Shown here: positions 43,820 through 52,438 of the stretch, piece after piece | Layout of the letters: every line of letters begins with the position of its first letter | How positions within the stretch are numbered: the first letter of the stretch is position 1 | Source: Rhodocyclaceae bacterium UBA1310 | Lineage (GTDB): Bacteria > Pseudomonadota > Gammaproteobacteria > Burkholderiales > Rhodocyclaceae | Length of the DNA stretch: 52,692 nucleotides | Assembly (NCBI GenBank): GCA_002307175.1 | Contig: DBTS01000129.1 | Span: 9,460 to 62,151 of the forward strand | Reading direction: 5' to 3' | Translations under genes and position numbers: made by a program | The notes under the pieces: generated by a model | Database searches by the model: none | What the model was told of the DNA's origin: nothing | Seen by the model: the letters and a program-made list of their open reading frames with translations, nothing else

Positions 43820-43970
43820 TGTTTGAGCCTCGGCAATTGGCGATATTCGGCCACCACCGGCGGCCTGCCAGAAGGGCGCCTTATTGCAAGACGCGATCTG
43901 GTGATTCATGGTTACCCGTGAACAAGGCGGAAAACTATGCTTTCGCCGACCCATCAGGAGATAAATAAAA

Positions 43971-44594
43971 ATGAGCATTACCGTACACCACCTCAACAAA
44001 AGCCGTTCGCTGCGCATCGTCTGGCTGCTCGAAGAATTGGGCTTGCCCTACCACCTCGAATGCTATCAGCGAGACCCCATTACCAATTTTGCGCCTCCTG
44101 AGCTCAAGAAGATCCATCCGTTGGGGAAGGCCCCACTGCTCGAAGATGATGGGGTCCTGCTCCAGGAGTCTGGCGCAATCGTGCAATATCTCTGTGAGCG
44201 CTATGGAGAAGGCCGTTTTTTGCCTGCAGCCGGCACGGATGACGCACTGCGTCACCTGCAGCTCATGCATCTTGCCGAGGGGTCTGTGATGACGCCGGTA
44301 TTACTCAGGATCTATGTTGCGAGGCTCGGCGAAGCAGGCAAACCGCTCCATCCGCGGATCAACGAGCAGTTGATTGCACATTTTGATTACCTGGAAAATG
44401 AGTTGCGGCCATCAGGGCATTTCGTTGGCGACGACTGGAGTGGTGCCGACGTGATGCTGAGTTTTCCTGCCGAGCTCGCTGCCTTGCAGCCAGAATCTGC
44501 GCGCTGGCCAAAACTGCAGAATTTCATAGAGCGTATCCATGCCCGCGATGCATGGAAAAAAGCAGCCCAGGTAACAGGAGAACATTTGGCGTGA
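43971..44594 (+). CDS. Glutathione S-transferase
   Basis: A 207-residue cytosolic protein with an N-terminal thioredoxin-like domain (ITVHHLNKSRSLRIVWLLEE; LGKAPLLEDDGVLLQESGAI contains the cis-Pro and the Glu-Ser glutathione-binding pair) and a helical C-terminal domain. The catalytic residue is probably a Ser or Asn near SRS. AGGAG lies before the ATG. A Rho-independent terminator follows at 44691. Confidence 0.88.
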   Translation: MSITVHHLNKSRSLRIVWLLEELGLPYHLECYQRDPITNFAPPELKKIHPLGKAPLLEDDGVLLQESGAIVQYLCERYGEGRFLPAAGTDDALRHLQLMHLAEGSVMTPVLLRIYVARLGEAGKPLHPRINEQLIAHFDYLENELRPSGHFVGDDWSGADVMLSFPAELAALQPESARWPKLQNFIERIHARDAWKKAAQVTGEHLA

Positions 44595-44690
44595 AGTCAC
44601 ACTCGCCTCAACGAGGCAGGTAGGTGCAATTCGCTGCGCGCATTGACGCAAAAAACGCGGCGAGAATGAATGCCAATGGCATAGGTTGGG

Positions 44691-44718
44691 AAAGCCGAAG
44701 GCGTCTCCCGGCTTTTTT
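44691..44718 (+). terminator. Rho-independent terminator
   Basis: AAAGCCG (44691-44697) pairs with CGGCTTT (44709-44715), with an 11-base loop, and runs into six T residues (44713-44718). It stands about 100 bases after the GST stop on the same strand. Confidence 0.65.
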
Positions 44719-44769
44719 CCAGGCTCGTATCGTGCCCTTTCGTGCGAAGCGCAATTACGCCGATAGCGA

Positions 44770-44809
44770 GATTTCACCCGCAAGGGTGAAATCATGACTT
44801 TGTCATTTT
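44770..44809. terminator. Tandem perfect hairpins between convergent genes
   Basis: GATTTCACCC-GCAA-GGGTGAAATC (44770-44793) is a perfect ten-base stem closed by a GNRA-type tetraloop. Directly after it, ATGAC-TTT-GTCAT (44794-44806) runs into a TTTT that ends at 44809. They lie between the convergent GST and exonuclease III genes, so a two-way terminator is likely. A dispersed palindromic repeat is the other option. Confidence 0.5.
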
Positions 44810-44873
44810 GAATGTGCTTGGGCATTGAACGAAAACCTGCGAATTGCCCGCACTCATAAAGTCTGACGAGCGC

Positions 44874-45641
44874 TCAATTCGTGCTGCTGAACTCCACGAT
44901 CACCGGCGTGTGATCGGAGGGGCGTTCGAGTTTGCGCGGCGCTTTGTCTACCCAGCAACGCTGTGCCGTCGGCACCAGCGGGGCAGAAATCAGCAGATGG
45001 TCAATGCGCAGACCGAAATTGCGGCGGAAGGCCATCATGCGATAGTCCCACCATGAGAAGCTTTTCTCGGCCTGCTCAAAAAGCCGGAACGCATCATGCA
45101 GCCCGAGCCCCAGCAGTGCCTGGAAAGCCTCGCGCTCAGGCACGGAGACATGGATCTCGTCCTTCCAGTCGGGGTGTGCATCGCGGTTTTCCGGAGCAAT
45201 GTTGAAGTCCCCGGCGAGCACAAGTTTCGGGTGCTGCGTGAGTTCCTCGCGGAGCCATGCGGTGAGTGCCTTGAGCCATTCCAGCTTGTAGGCAAACTTT
45301 TCTGAGCCGACGGCCTGACCATTCGGAAAATACGCGCTGATCACCCGGACATCGCCGATGGTGGCGGCAACGATGCGGCGCTGTGCATCTTTGAAGCCCG
45401 GAATATTCTTCTGCACCGCTTCCGAAGGAAGGCGCGAGAGAATCGCCACGCCGTTATAGGTTTTCTGCCCGGTGAAGGCGGCCTGATAGCCTGCCGCGTT
45501 GATCGCCTCAAGCGGAAACGCCTGATCCTCGCATTTGAGCTCCTGCAGGCACAGCGCATCGGGCTGCTCGCTGGCCAGCCAGTCGAGCAGGTGTGGCAGA
45601 CGGACTTTGAGGGAGTTGACGTTCCAGGTGGCTATTTTCAA
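44874..45641 (-). CDS. xthA: Exodeoxyribonuclease III
   Basis: A 255-residue AP endonuclease and 3' exonuclease of base-excision repair. The active-site residues are present: ATWNVNSLKVR (Asn), LQELKCED (Glu), SAYFPNG, LAGDFNIAP (Asp/Asn) and RPSDHTPV (Asp-His). Length fits. A stem-loop at 45651-45673 lies just before the start. Confidence 0.94.
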   Translation of the reverse strand: MKIATWNVNSLKVRLPHLLDWLASEQPDALCLQELKCEDQAFPLEAINAAGYQAAFTGQKTYNGVAILSRLPSEAVQKNIPGFKDAQRRIVAATIGDVRVISAYFPNGQAVGSEKFAYKLEWLKALTAWLREELTQHPKLVLAGDFNIAPENRDAHPDWKDEIHVSVPEREAFQALLGLGLHDAFRLFEQAEKSFSWWDYRMMAFRRNFGLRIDHLLISAPLVPTAQRCWVDKAPRKLERPSDHTPVIVEFSSTN

Positions 45642-45650
45642 GGCAGTGTT

Positions 45651-45673
45651 CCGGCAGGTGGGGTTCCTGCCGG
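45651..45673. other. Stem-loop in the xthA upstream region
   Basis: CCGGCAGG (45651-45658) and CCTGCCGG (45666-45673) form a perfect eight-base stem with a seven-base loop, ten bases before the xthA start on the minus strand. It could form in the xthA leader or end transcription of the gene upstream; no T-run is present. Confidence 0.4.
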
Positions 45674-45730
45674 ATTCTAGCAGCCATTTGCTTGCTGCGC
45701 GGCTGGCCAGTCACGCCCTTTGTGGCAGGC

Positions 45731-45755
45731 GAAACCCTGTCTGCAACAGGGTTTC
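45731..45755 (-). terminator. Hairpin at the end of the DUF4124-glutaredoxin gene
   Basis: GAAACCCTG (45731-45739) and CAGGGTTTC (45747-45755) form a perfect nine-base stem with a seven-base loop that touches the stop codon of the upstream gene. On the minus strand only TTT lies at its base, so it is a weak terminator candidate. Confidence 0.4.
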
Positions 45756-46248
45756 AACGAGGTGCCGAGGCCGTTGCGGCGGCGCCCTGCTTGGGATAAC
45801 CGGCATTGTCCAGTGCTGCGCCCCAGGCACCGGCTTCGAAGGCTTCGATAGTCTGGCTACCGATGGTTAGTGTAGGCAGGGTGGTGGTGTTTTTTCCGGT
45901 GAGTTTCTGCACGGCGTTGATGTCATCCTGGGTTTTCACGTTCTTTTCCGAGAATGGCACGCCCCGCTGTTTCAGCCAGTTTTTGCCCTGGGTGCAGGGT
46001 GAGCCGCAGGATTCGCTGGTGTAGAGCGTCAGCGGAAATGCCGCGGTGGCCTTGCGCATGTCGTAAGACATCTTCTCCACATCGATGCTGTTTTTGTACA
46101 GCCGGGTGGGCTGGGCACCCGCATCGGGCGGGGGATTGTCCGAGTAATGCACGCGGCCATCCTTGTCCGTCCAACGATAGATCTCTGCGTTGGCTGACTG
46201 AGCCGCCAGCAGTAGCGCCAGCACTGTAAGCAGAAATACCGGTTTCAT
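45754..46248 (-). CDS. Periplasmic DUF4124-glutaredoxin fusion
   Basis: A 164-residue exported protein. A signal peptide ends near SANA. A DUF4124 segment follows (EIYRWTDKDGRVHYSDNPPP), and then a glutaredoxin-like domain from about residue 73 with a CGSPC motif in LYTSESCGSPCTQGKNWLKQ and the cis-Pro in TTLPTLTIG. DUF4124 occurs in betaproteobacterial envelope proteins. The motif has three residues between the Cys instead of two, so redox activity would be atypical. It follows prlC by 48 bases. Confidence 0.8.
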   Translation of the reverse strand: MKPVFLLTVLALLLAAQSANAEIYRWTDKDGRVHYSDNPPPDAGAQPTRLYKNSIDVEKMSYDMRKATAAFPLTLYTSESCGSPCTQGKNWLKQRGVPFSEKNVKTQDDINAVQKLTGKNTTTLPTLTIGSQTIEAFEAGAWGAALDNAGYPKQGAAATASAPR

Positions 46249-46296
46249 ATCATCTCCTGTTCATTGCAGTGACATACCCCGCGCCGGTTGCTCCGG

Positions 46297-48354
46297 TCAG
46301 GCCTCGACCATGCCGCTATGCCGCAACAGCGCATCCACCGTGGGGGCACGGCCGCGGAAGGCCTTGAAGGATTCCAGGGCCGGGCGCGATCCCCCCACCG
46401 ACAGGATCTCGTCCAGGAAGCGTTTGCCCGTTGCGGCATCGAACACGCTGCCGTCCCCCTGGCGTGCTTCTTCGAAGGCGGCGAAGGCATCAGCGGAAAG
46501 TACCTCTGCCCATTTGTAACTGTAATACCCGGCGGCGTAGCCACCCGCGAAGATATGGCTGAAGCTGTTGGGGAAGCGATGCCAGGCGGGAGGGAACAGA
46601 ACCGCCACCTCGCGTCGGACTTCCTCGATCAGTGCCAGCACGTCATGCTGCGGCGACAGCCGCCAGTCATGGTGCAGGCGCAGATCGAAGAGTGCAAATT
46701 CAAGCTGCCGGACGGTCTGCATCCCACTCTGGAAGTTCTTCGCGGCGAGCATCTTGTCAAACAGCGCGCGGGGCAGCGGTTCTCCGCTGTCAATATGGGA
46801 AGTCATGTTCTGCAGGACGTCCCATTCCCAGCAGAAGTTCTCCATGAACTGGCTGGGGAGTTCCACCGCATCCCATTCCACCCCGTCGATGCCTGCCACC
46901 CAGAGTTCTTCGATGCGCGTGAGCAGATGGTGCAGGCCGTGGCCGCATTCGTGGAACAGGGTCTGCACGTCGTCGTGGCTGAAGGTGGCTGGTTTGCCAT
47001 CAACCGGGCCGGGGAAGTTGCAGACGAGATACGCCACTGGTGTCTGGATGCCCTGGGCAGTGCGGCGGCGCGAGATGGCGCTATCCATCCATGCGCCACC
47101 ACGCTTGGTGTCACGCGAATACAGATCCAGATAGAACTGGCCGACGAGTTGGCCAGCCCGTTCGATGCGGAAAAAGCGTACATCGGGATGCCACACCGGC
47201 GCCTGATCCTCGCGGATCTGCAGGCCGTACAGGCGTTCGATGACATGGAACAGCCCGCTCAGCACCTTGGCTTCCGGGAAGTACTGCTTCACTTCCTGGT
47301 CCGAGTAGCTGTAGCGTGCCTGCCGCAGTTTTTCAGAGGCCCAGGCCATATCCCAGGGTTCGAGCTCGGCAAGCCCCAGACATGCAGCGGCAAACTCGCG
47401 CAGTTCGCGCATGTCGCGCTCGGCAAAGGGCTTGGCGCGGCGCGCCAGATCGTGCAGGAAGTCGAGTACCTGCTGTGGGGACTCGGCCATTTTCGGCACC
47501 AGCGAGACTTCGGAGAAGTCTGCGTAGCCGAGTATTTCGGCTTCTTCCTTGCGTAGCCCGACGATGCTTGCAATGAGCGGGGCATTGTCCCATTTCGGGT
47601 GGCCCAGTTCGGAGGAGAATTCCGAGGCGCGGGTGCTGTAGGCGCGATACAGGCGGGCGCGCAGCTCGCGATTGTCTGCGTACTGCATCACCGGCAGGTA
47701 TGAAGGGATCTGCAGGGAGAACAGCCAGCCTTCCTTGCCAGCCTGCTCTGCGCGGGCGCGGGCAGCGCCGATGGCATCCGGGGGCAGCCCGGCGAGATCC
47801 GCCTCTGCCGTGATGTGTTCGCTAAATGCGTTGGTGGCATCCAGCAGGTTTTCCGAGAACTTCGCGCCCAGTTGCGCCAGTTCTTCCTGAATGGCCTGGA
47901 AACGCGGTTTCTGATCTTCGGGGAGTTCTGCACCAGAGAGGCGGAAATCGCGTACGGCATTTTCGACGATGCGCTGCTGGGTGGCAGTGAGTTGCGCAAA
48001 TGCCGGGCTATCGCGCAGGGTGCGGTATTTCGCAAACAACGCGAGGTTTTGTCCCAGCTCAGCGTAATAACGGGTGACCTCCGGCAACATGGCGTTGTAT
48101 GCCTCGCGCCATTCCGGGGTATCCATCACGCCATGCAGGTGCGCAACCACGCCCCAGGCCCGGCCAAGGCGCTCGCCAGCGTCTACCATGGGGGTGACGA
48201 AGTCCTTCCAGGTGGCAGGAAGGTCTGGCGCCGTGCAGCGGAGGATGGTCTGGCGACCCTCTTCGAGCAATTGTCGGACGGCAGGTGCCACTTGATCGGG
48301 CAGGATAGTGTCGAAGCGGGGCAGGCTGGAAAAATCGAGTAGTGCTGAATCCAT
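46297..48354 (-). CDS. prlC: Oligopeptidase A (M3 metallopeptidase)
   Basis: A 685-residue cytosolic zinc peptidase. The catalytic HECGH lies in TLFHECGHGLHHLL, with the third ligand Glu in the GVEWDAVELPSQFMENFCWE segment. QLVGQFYLDLYSRDTKRGGAW and the Tyr-rich AGGYAAGYYSYKWAEV substrate loop are conserved. It degrades short peptides, including cleaved signal peptides. Complete, and divergent from the HDOD gene. Confidence 0.94.
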   Translation of the reverse strand: MDSALLDFSSLPRFDTILPDQVAPAVRQLLEEGRQTILRCTAPDLPATWKDFVTPMVDAGERLGRAWGVVAHLHGVMDTPEWREAYNAMLPEVTRYYAELGQNLALFAKYRTLRDSPAFAQLTATQQRIVENAVRDFRLSGAELPEDQKPRFQAIQEELAQLGAKFSENLLDATNAFSEHITAEADLAGLPPDAIGAARARAEQAGKEGWLFSLQIPSYLPVMQYADNRELRARLYRAYSTRASEFSSELGHPKWDNAPLIASIVGLRKEEAEILGYADFSEVSLVPKMAESPQQVLDFLHDLARRAKPFAERDMRELREFAAACLGLAELEPWDMAWASEKLRQARYSYSDQEVKQYFPEAKVLSGLFHVIERLYGLQIREDQAPVWHPDVRFFRIERAGQLVGQFYLDLYSRDTKRGGAWMDSAISRRRTAQGIQTPVAYLVCNFPGPVDGKPATFSHDDVQTLFHECGHGLHHLLTRIEELWVAGIDGVEWDAVELPSQFMENFCWEWDVLQNMTSHIDSGEPLPRALFDKMLAAKNFQSGMQTVRQLEFALFDLRLHHDWRLSPQHDVLALIEEVRREVAVLFPPAWHRFPNSFSHIFAGGYAAGYYSYKWAEVLSADAFAAFEEARQGDGSVFDAATGKRFLDEILSVGGSRPALESFKAFRGRAPTVDALLRHSGMVEA

Positions 48355-48458
48355 GGGCAGTTCCCTTGCAACGTGGATGGCGGGAAATAAAACTGAAGTT
48401 TAGGCGACATTGTGCCGAGATTAAGGCGTGGCGGCAAAAAAACGAGGAAGGGGCAACG

Positions 48459-49316
48459 ATGAACGAAATCAAGGACCGGCGTGCGGCATTCAATGCTGTC
48501 ATCGAACAGGAACTGAAATCCGGCGAACTGGTTTTCCCCACCAGCATGCAGGCTGCCGTGAAGATCCGGCGTGCGCTGGAAGCCCCCGATGCCGGCCTGT
48601 CCTCCGTCGCCAAGGTGATCAATCTGGAGCCCCTGCTCTCGGTCAAGCTGCTGCGCATGGCCAATTCCGTGTTCTTCAACAGCAGCGGCGTTGATGTCAC
48701 CGATGTACAGCGGGCGCTGATGCGCGTCGGTGTCAATAACGCACGGACGCTGGCATTTGCGGTGATTGGTGACCAGCTTGCCAGCGCCGCTGAATTCGCG
48801 CCGGTGTGGCGTCTCGCCGACCAGCTCTGGCGGCACTCGCTGGATGTGGCCTCGCTGGCCTACTCGATTGCCGTACAGGTGGATTATTCGGTGCCGGACA
48901 CCGTGCTGCTGGCCGGCATGGTGCACGATATCGGGCAGTTCTATCTGCTCTCGCGGGTGCATGATTTCCCCGAGCTGCTCAACGAGGAAAGTGAACTGGC
49001 CGAGTTCATTCTGGACTGGAACTGGCGTGTCAGCCAGGCTGTTCTGACTGCGCTTGGCACTCCCGAGCAGATCATGGAAGCGCTGGAGGAGCAGAACGAA
49101 TGCTCCGGGATATGGCCGCCCCACAAGCTCTCTGACATCCTCTTCCTGGCCAATTCGGCGGCAGGTACGCCGAATCCTTTCAGTACCGTGTCACTTGAGG
49201 AACTGATTGCGCACCGGCAGCAGGCGTTTGAAGGCGTTGATCACGAAACCGTGAACCATCTGCTCGACGAGGCGCGGATACGCCGGGCTGCAGCGATGGC
49301 GATGCTCACTGCGTAA
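48459..49316 (+). CDS. HDOD-domain signalling protein
   Basis: A 285-residue cytosolic protein with one HDOD domain (about 25-225): SVAKVINLEPLLSVKLLRMA, NARTLAFAVIGDQLAS and AGMVHDIGQFYLL, with the HD pair inside MVHDIGQ. HDOD proteins act in signalling, often with c-di-GMP, and are usually not active phosphodiesterases. GAGGAAGGGG precedes the ATG at 48459. No EAL, GGDEF or receiver domain is attached. A hairpin lies between it and the convergent purC. Confidence 0.85.
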   Translation: MNEIKDRRAAFNAVIEQELKSGELVFPTSMQAAVKIRRALEAPDAGLSSVAKVINLEPLLSVKLLRMANSVFFNSSGVDVTDVQRALMRVGVNNARTLAFAVIGDQLASAAEFAPVWRLADQLWRHSLDVASLAYSIAVQVDYSVPDTVLLAGMVHDIGQFYLLSRVHDFPELLNEESELAEFILDWNWRVSQAVLTALGTPEQIMEALEEQNECSGIWPPHKLSDILFLANSAAGTPNPFSTVSLEELIAHRQQAFEGVDHETVNHLLDEARIRRAAAMAMLTA

Positions 49317-49359
49317 GTTGAGGCGGGGAATGAGGTAAATGAGGCAAATGTGAGGCAAC

Positions 49360-49384
49360 TCCGGAAGCCGCAAGGGCTTCCGGA
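49360..49384. terminator. Hairpin between convergent HDOD and purC genes
   Basis: TCCGGAAGCC (49360-49369) and GGCTTCCGGA (49375-49384) form a perfect ten-base stem with a five-base loop. No clear T-run is present on either strand. Its position between convergent stops suits a two-way terminator. Confidence 0.5.
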
Positions 49385-49396
49385 TGAGACAAAGGC

Positions 49397-50293
49397 TTAA
49401 ACGGCCAGCTTGGTGCCGGTCAGGCGTTCAAACGCTTCGGTGTACTTCGCACTGGTCTTGGCGATGACTTCTGCCGGTAGTTTGGGGCCGGGAGCCGTTT
49501 TGTTCCAATCCAGGGTTTCCAGATAGTCACGCACATACTGCTTGTCGAAAGACGCCGGCGAGGTGCCTTCGGCGTACGTGTCGGCAGGCCAGAAGCGCGA
49601 GGAATCCGGTGTCAGGGCTTCGTCGATGAGGTGCAGGGTACCGGCTTCATCCAGACCGAACTCGAACTTCGTGTCGGCAATAATGATGCCGCGTGCGGCG
49701 GCGTAATCACGGGCTTCCGAGTACAGCTGGATGGCAGCGTCGCGCACCTTGGTGGCGAGGGGCTCGCCGAGCAGCTTGGCGCATTCGGCGAAGTCGATGT
49801 TCTCGTCGTGGGTGCCCAGTTCGGCCTTGGTGGAAGGCGTAAACAGCGGCTGTTCGAGCTTGGCGGCCTGCTTCAGGCCGGCGGGCAACTGAATGCCGCA
49901 GACCTTGCCGGTAGCCTGATAATCCTTCCAGCCACTGCCGATGATGTAGCCACGCACAATCGCCTCGATCGGCAAGGGCTTGAGGCGCTTGACCACCAGG
50001 GCACGGCCCTTGACCTGATCGCGCTCGGCAGCGCTGACCACGTCTTCCGGGGCGATTCCGGTCAGTTGGCTGGGCAGCACATGGCCAAGCCTGTCAAACC
50101 AGAACAGGGCAGTCTGGGTCAGCACGGCGCCCTTGTTGGGGATGGGATCAGGCAGAACAACGTCAAACGCTGAAAGCCGATCAGATGTGACGATCAGCAG
50201 TTTGTCTTCACCGACGGCATAGATGTCGCGCACCTTGCCACGCCCAAGCAGGGGCAGGCTGGTGATGGAAGACTCGAAAAGAGGCTGGCTCAT
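49397..50293 (-). CDS. purC: SAICAR synthetase
   Basis: A 298-residue purine-synthesis enzyme that joins CAIR and aspartate. LLGRGKVRDIYAVGEDKLLI, SDRLSAFDVVLPDPIPNKG, RGYIIGSGWKDYQ, IIADTKFEFG and DEALTPDSSRFWP are conserved. The length (about 300) is that of the longer, betaproteobacterial/yeast-like class. The start at 50293 (MSQPLFESSI) follows GGAG. yggX lies 74 bases upstream. Confidence 0.95.
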   Translation of the reverse strand: MSQPLFESSITSLPLLGRGKVRDIYAVGEDKLLIVTSDRLSAFDVVLPDPIPNKGAVLTQTALFWFDRLGHVLPSQLTGIAPEDVVSAAERDQVKGRALVVKRLKPLPIEAIVRGYIIGSGWKDYQATGKVCGIQLPAGLKQAAKLEQPLFTPSTKAELGTHDENIDFAECAKLLGEPLATKVRDAAIQLYSEARDYAAARGIIIADTKFEFGLDEAGTLHLIDEALTPDSSRFWPADTYAEGTSPASFDKQYVRDYLETLDWNKTAPGPKLPAEVIAKTSAKYTEAFERLTGTKLAV

Positions 50294-50367
50294 GACGAAC
50301 TCCGGAAAAATGGAAAACGAGACGGCCGCCCGACTCGCCGCCGGGCAGCCGGTATTGCAAGCGGGGC

Positions 50368-50640
50368 TTATTGCGAAGGCGGAACGTAACCTGAGGCGGC
50401 ATCTGCACCAGTGCCGAAGAAATGGCGCTCCATCTGTTCGGTGAGGTACTTGCGTGCGGACGGATCCATCATGTTCAGGCGATTCTCGTTGATCAGCATG
50501 GTCTGATGGCGGATCCACTGCTGCCATGCTTCCTTGGAGACGTTTTCCCAGACTTTCTTGCCCAGTTCGCCTGGGACGGGGGGAAAGTCGAGGCCTTCAG
50601 CCTCGATGCCGAGCTTGATGCATTTGACCATTCTGGCCAT
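50368..50640 (-). CDS. yggX: Fe(2+)-trafficking / oxidative damage protection protein YggX
   Basis: A 90-residue cytosolic protein. MARMVKCIKLG with the conserved Cys7, LDFPPVPGELGKKVWENVSK, WQQWIRHQTMLINENRLNM and the C-terminal LTEQMERHFFG define YggX. It supports Fe-S cluster repair and tolerance to superoxide. AGGACA lies before the start. It precedes purC on the same strand. Confidence 0.93.
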   Translation of the reverse strand: MARMVKCIKLGIEAEGLDFPPVPGELGKKVWENVSKEAWQQWIRHQTMLINENRLNMMDPSARKYLTEQMERHFFGTGADAASGYVPPSQ

Positions 50641-50814
50641 GGCTGGTGTCCTGTGTAAATTGCGGCGGGGATTGCAATTGTAGAGGAAGCCGGGCCGGCC
50701 TGCGCGTCTGATGTGATTTTTGCTGCCTAAAGCCTTGGTGTAAGTATGTGATTAGCTTGATTTTTACATGAGTGCCAGAACAGTCTCCAGGCACTGCAAC
50801 AGGTCTCGGGCAAC

Positions 50815-51597
50815 TCACTGGGCAGTCCACCCGCCATCAACGGAAATGCTGGTGCCGGTGATCGAGCGGGCTGCATCCGAGCACAGGAAGACCACTGTAT
50901 CGGCCACCTCCTCAACGGTCACAAAGCGTTTGGTGGGTTGGGCAGCCAGCAAGACGTCGCGCACCACCGCCTCACGCGAGAGATTGCGTGCCTGCATCGT
51001 ATCCGGGATCTGTTTTTCCACGAGCGGGGTGAGCACATAGCCCGGGCACACCGTATTGGCTGTGACTCCGTGCTGTGCCAGTTCTAGAGCCACGGTCTTG
51101 GTCAGCCCCGCAATGCCGTGCTTAGCTGCCACATAGGCGCTCTTGAATGGTGAGGCAATCAGGGCATGGGCCGAACCGATATTCACGATGCGCCCCCAAC
51201 CCCGCTCCTTCATGCCCGGCACCGCAAGGCGGATGGTGTGGAAGGCGGCGGAGAGGTTCAGGGCGAGGATATCATTCCATTTGTCGATCGGGAAATCCTC
51301 GATGGGGGCAACGTACTGGATGCCGGCATTGTTGACGAGGATGTCCAGGCTGCCAAGGCTGGCACGGGCTTCGGTGATCATGGCCGCGATCTGCAGCGGG
51401 TCGCGCAGATCCGCCTCGTTGAGCAGAACCTTCACGCCATGCCGGTTGGCAATGCCGCGCACCAGTGCATGATTGGCAGCGTGATCTCCCAGACCGTTGA
51501 TCATGAGGCTGGCACCGCTGCGTGCGAGCGCCTCGGCAATGGCCAGACCAATGCCGCTGGTAGCTCCTGTCACCAGCGCACACTTGTTTGTGAGCAT
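50815..51597 (-). CDS. bdhA: D-3-hydroxybutyrate dehydrogenase (SDR)
   Basis: A 260-residue short-chain dehydrogenase with the NAD motif GATSGIGLAIA, NNAGIQYVAPIEDFP, the catalytic Tyr and Lys in YVAAKHGIAGLTK, and TVCPGYVLTPLVEKQI. The combination matches bacterial 3-hydroxybutyrate dehydrogenase, which feeds hydroxybutyrate from polyhydroxyalkanoate breakdown into acetoacetate. No other PHA gene is in view. AGGGGT precedes the start. Confidence 0.85.
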   Translation of the reverse strand: MLTNKCALVTGATSGIGLAIAEALARSGASLMINGLGDHAANHALVRGIANRHGVKVLLNEADLRDPLQIAAMITEARASLGSLDILVNNAGIQYVAPIEDFPIDKWNDILALNLSAAFHTIRLAVPGMKERGWGRIVNIGSAHALIASPFKSAYVAAKHGIAGLTKTVALELAQHGVTANTVCPGYVLTPLVEKQIPDTMQARNLSREAVVRDVLLAAQPTKRFVTVEEVADTVVFLCSDAARSITGTSISVDGGWTAQ

Positions 51598-51686
51598 GAC
51601 AAACCCCTATTCTTTTGGAATAGACGTCACCATAGCACCGGCAGGTATTGCCACCGCCGGGCTTTCCCAAAGGAGCAGGTGGAAGG

Positions 51687-52277
51687 CTACAGAAACAGTT
51701 CGCGTGCCGTGCGCTCGGCTTCCGTCAGCCAGGCGCTGCGTTGTTCGGGCGTGCTTACGATCACCGGGCTGAAACTGCAGCGCCTGAAGTTCTGGATGCC
51801 GAAAAAGCCGAACACACAGGTCTTCCAGAAATTTTCCAGGGGATCACCATAAACGGTGCGATCCACCTCATCCGGTGTGTTTGCGGTAGTGACGACCATC
51901 GCTGCTTTGGCGCTGATCAGGCTCTGCACATAGCCTTTGCCATCCGGGCCGGTCTGGAAGCGGTAGGTCTTGCCGGCGCGCAGCACACGGTCGAGCCAGC
52001 CCTTGAGGATCGCCGGGGGCGCGCTCCAGTAGTTGGGATGGATCACGATGATGCCCTCGGCCTGCATGAATTCTTCGGTCGCAAGTTCGATGGCGGGAGG
52101 AACCCTGGCGTCGCGCGGCAGTTCGTCGGCGGTATAGACCGGGTCGAAACCCTCGGCCTGGAGATCATGGAAGATGACAGTCTTGCCACTCTGGCGCAGG
52201 GTGCTGCAGAGCTTGTCGGCAATAGCGTGATTGAAACTGCCCGTCTTCGGATGGGCGAGGATGACGAGGATACTCAT
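51687..52277 (-). CDS. NAD(P)H-dependent quinone oxidoreductase (flavodoxin-like fold)
   Basis: A 196-residue FMN or FAD protein of the NQO1/KefF/MdaB group. SILVILAHPKTGSFNHAIAD is the flavin-phosphate region, and IIVIHPNYWSAPPAILKGWL followed by DRVLRAGKTYRF is the family core. These enzymes reduce quinones by two electrons. It lies between bdhA and fba on the same strand, with gaps of 89 and 161 bases. Confidence 0.83.
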   Translation of the reverse strand: MSILVILAHPKTGSFNHAIADKLCSTLRQSGKTVIFHDLQAEGFDPVYTADELPRDARVPPAIELATEEFMQAEGIIVIHPNYWSAPPAILKGWLDRVLRAGKTYRFQTGPDGKGYVQSLISAKAAMVVTTANTPDEVDRTVYGDPLENFWKTCVFGFFGIQNFRRCSFSPVIVSTPEQRSAWLTEAERTARELFL

Positions 52278-52438
52278 GGTTGCTGGCCTAAGGGGGAATC
52301 AGAAGATCTCCACCTTACTGCAAACAACATGCCGGACTTTGATGGCAGACAGGAAGCGCCATCTGGTCCGGCATTGGCGTGCATCCGGGGCAGGCATCGG
52401 CTGTCGTATCCGAACCAATGCGCCCCGGATTGTCGGGA

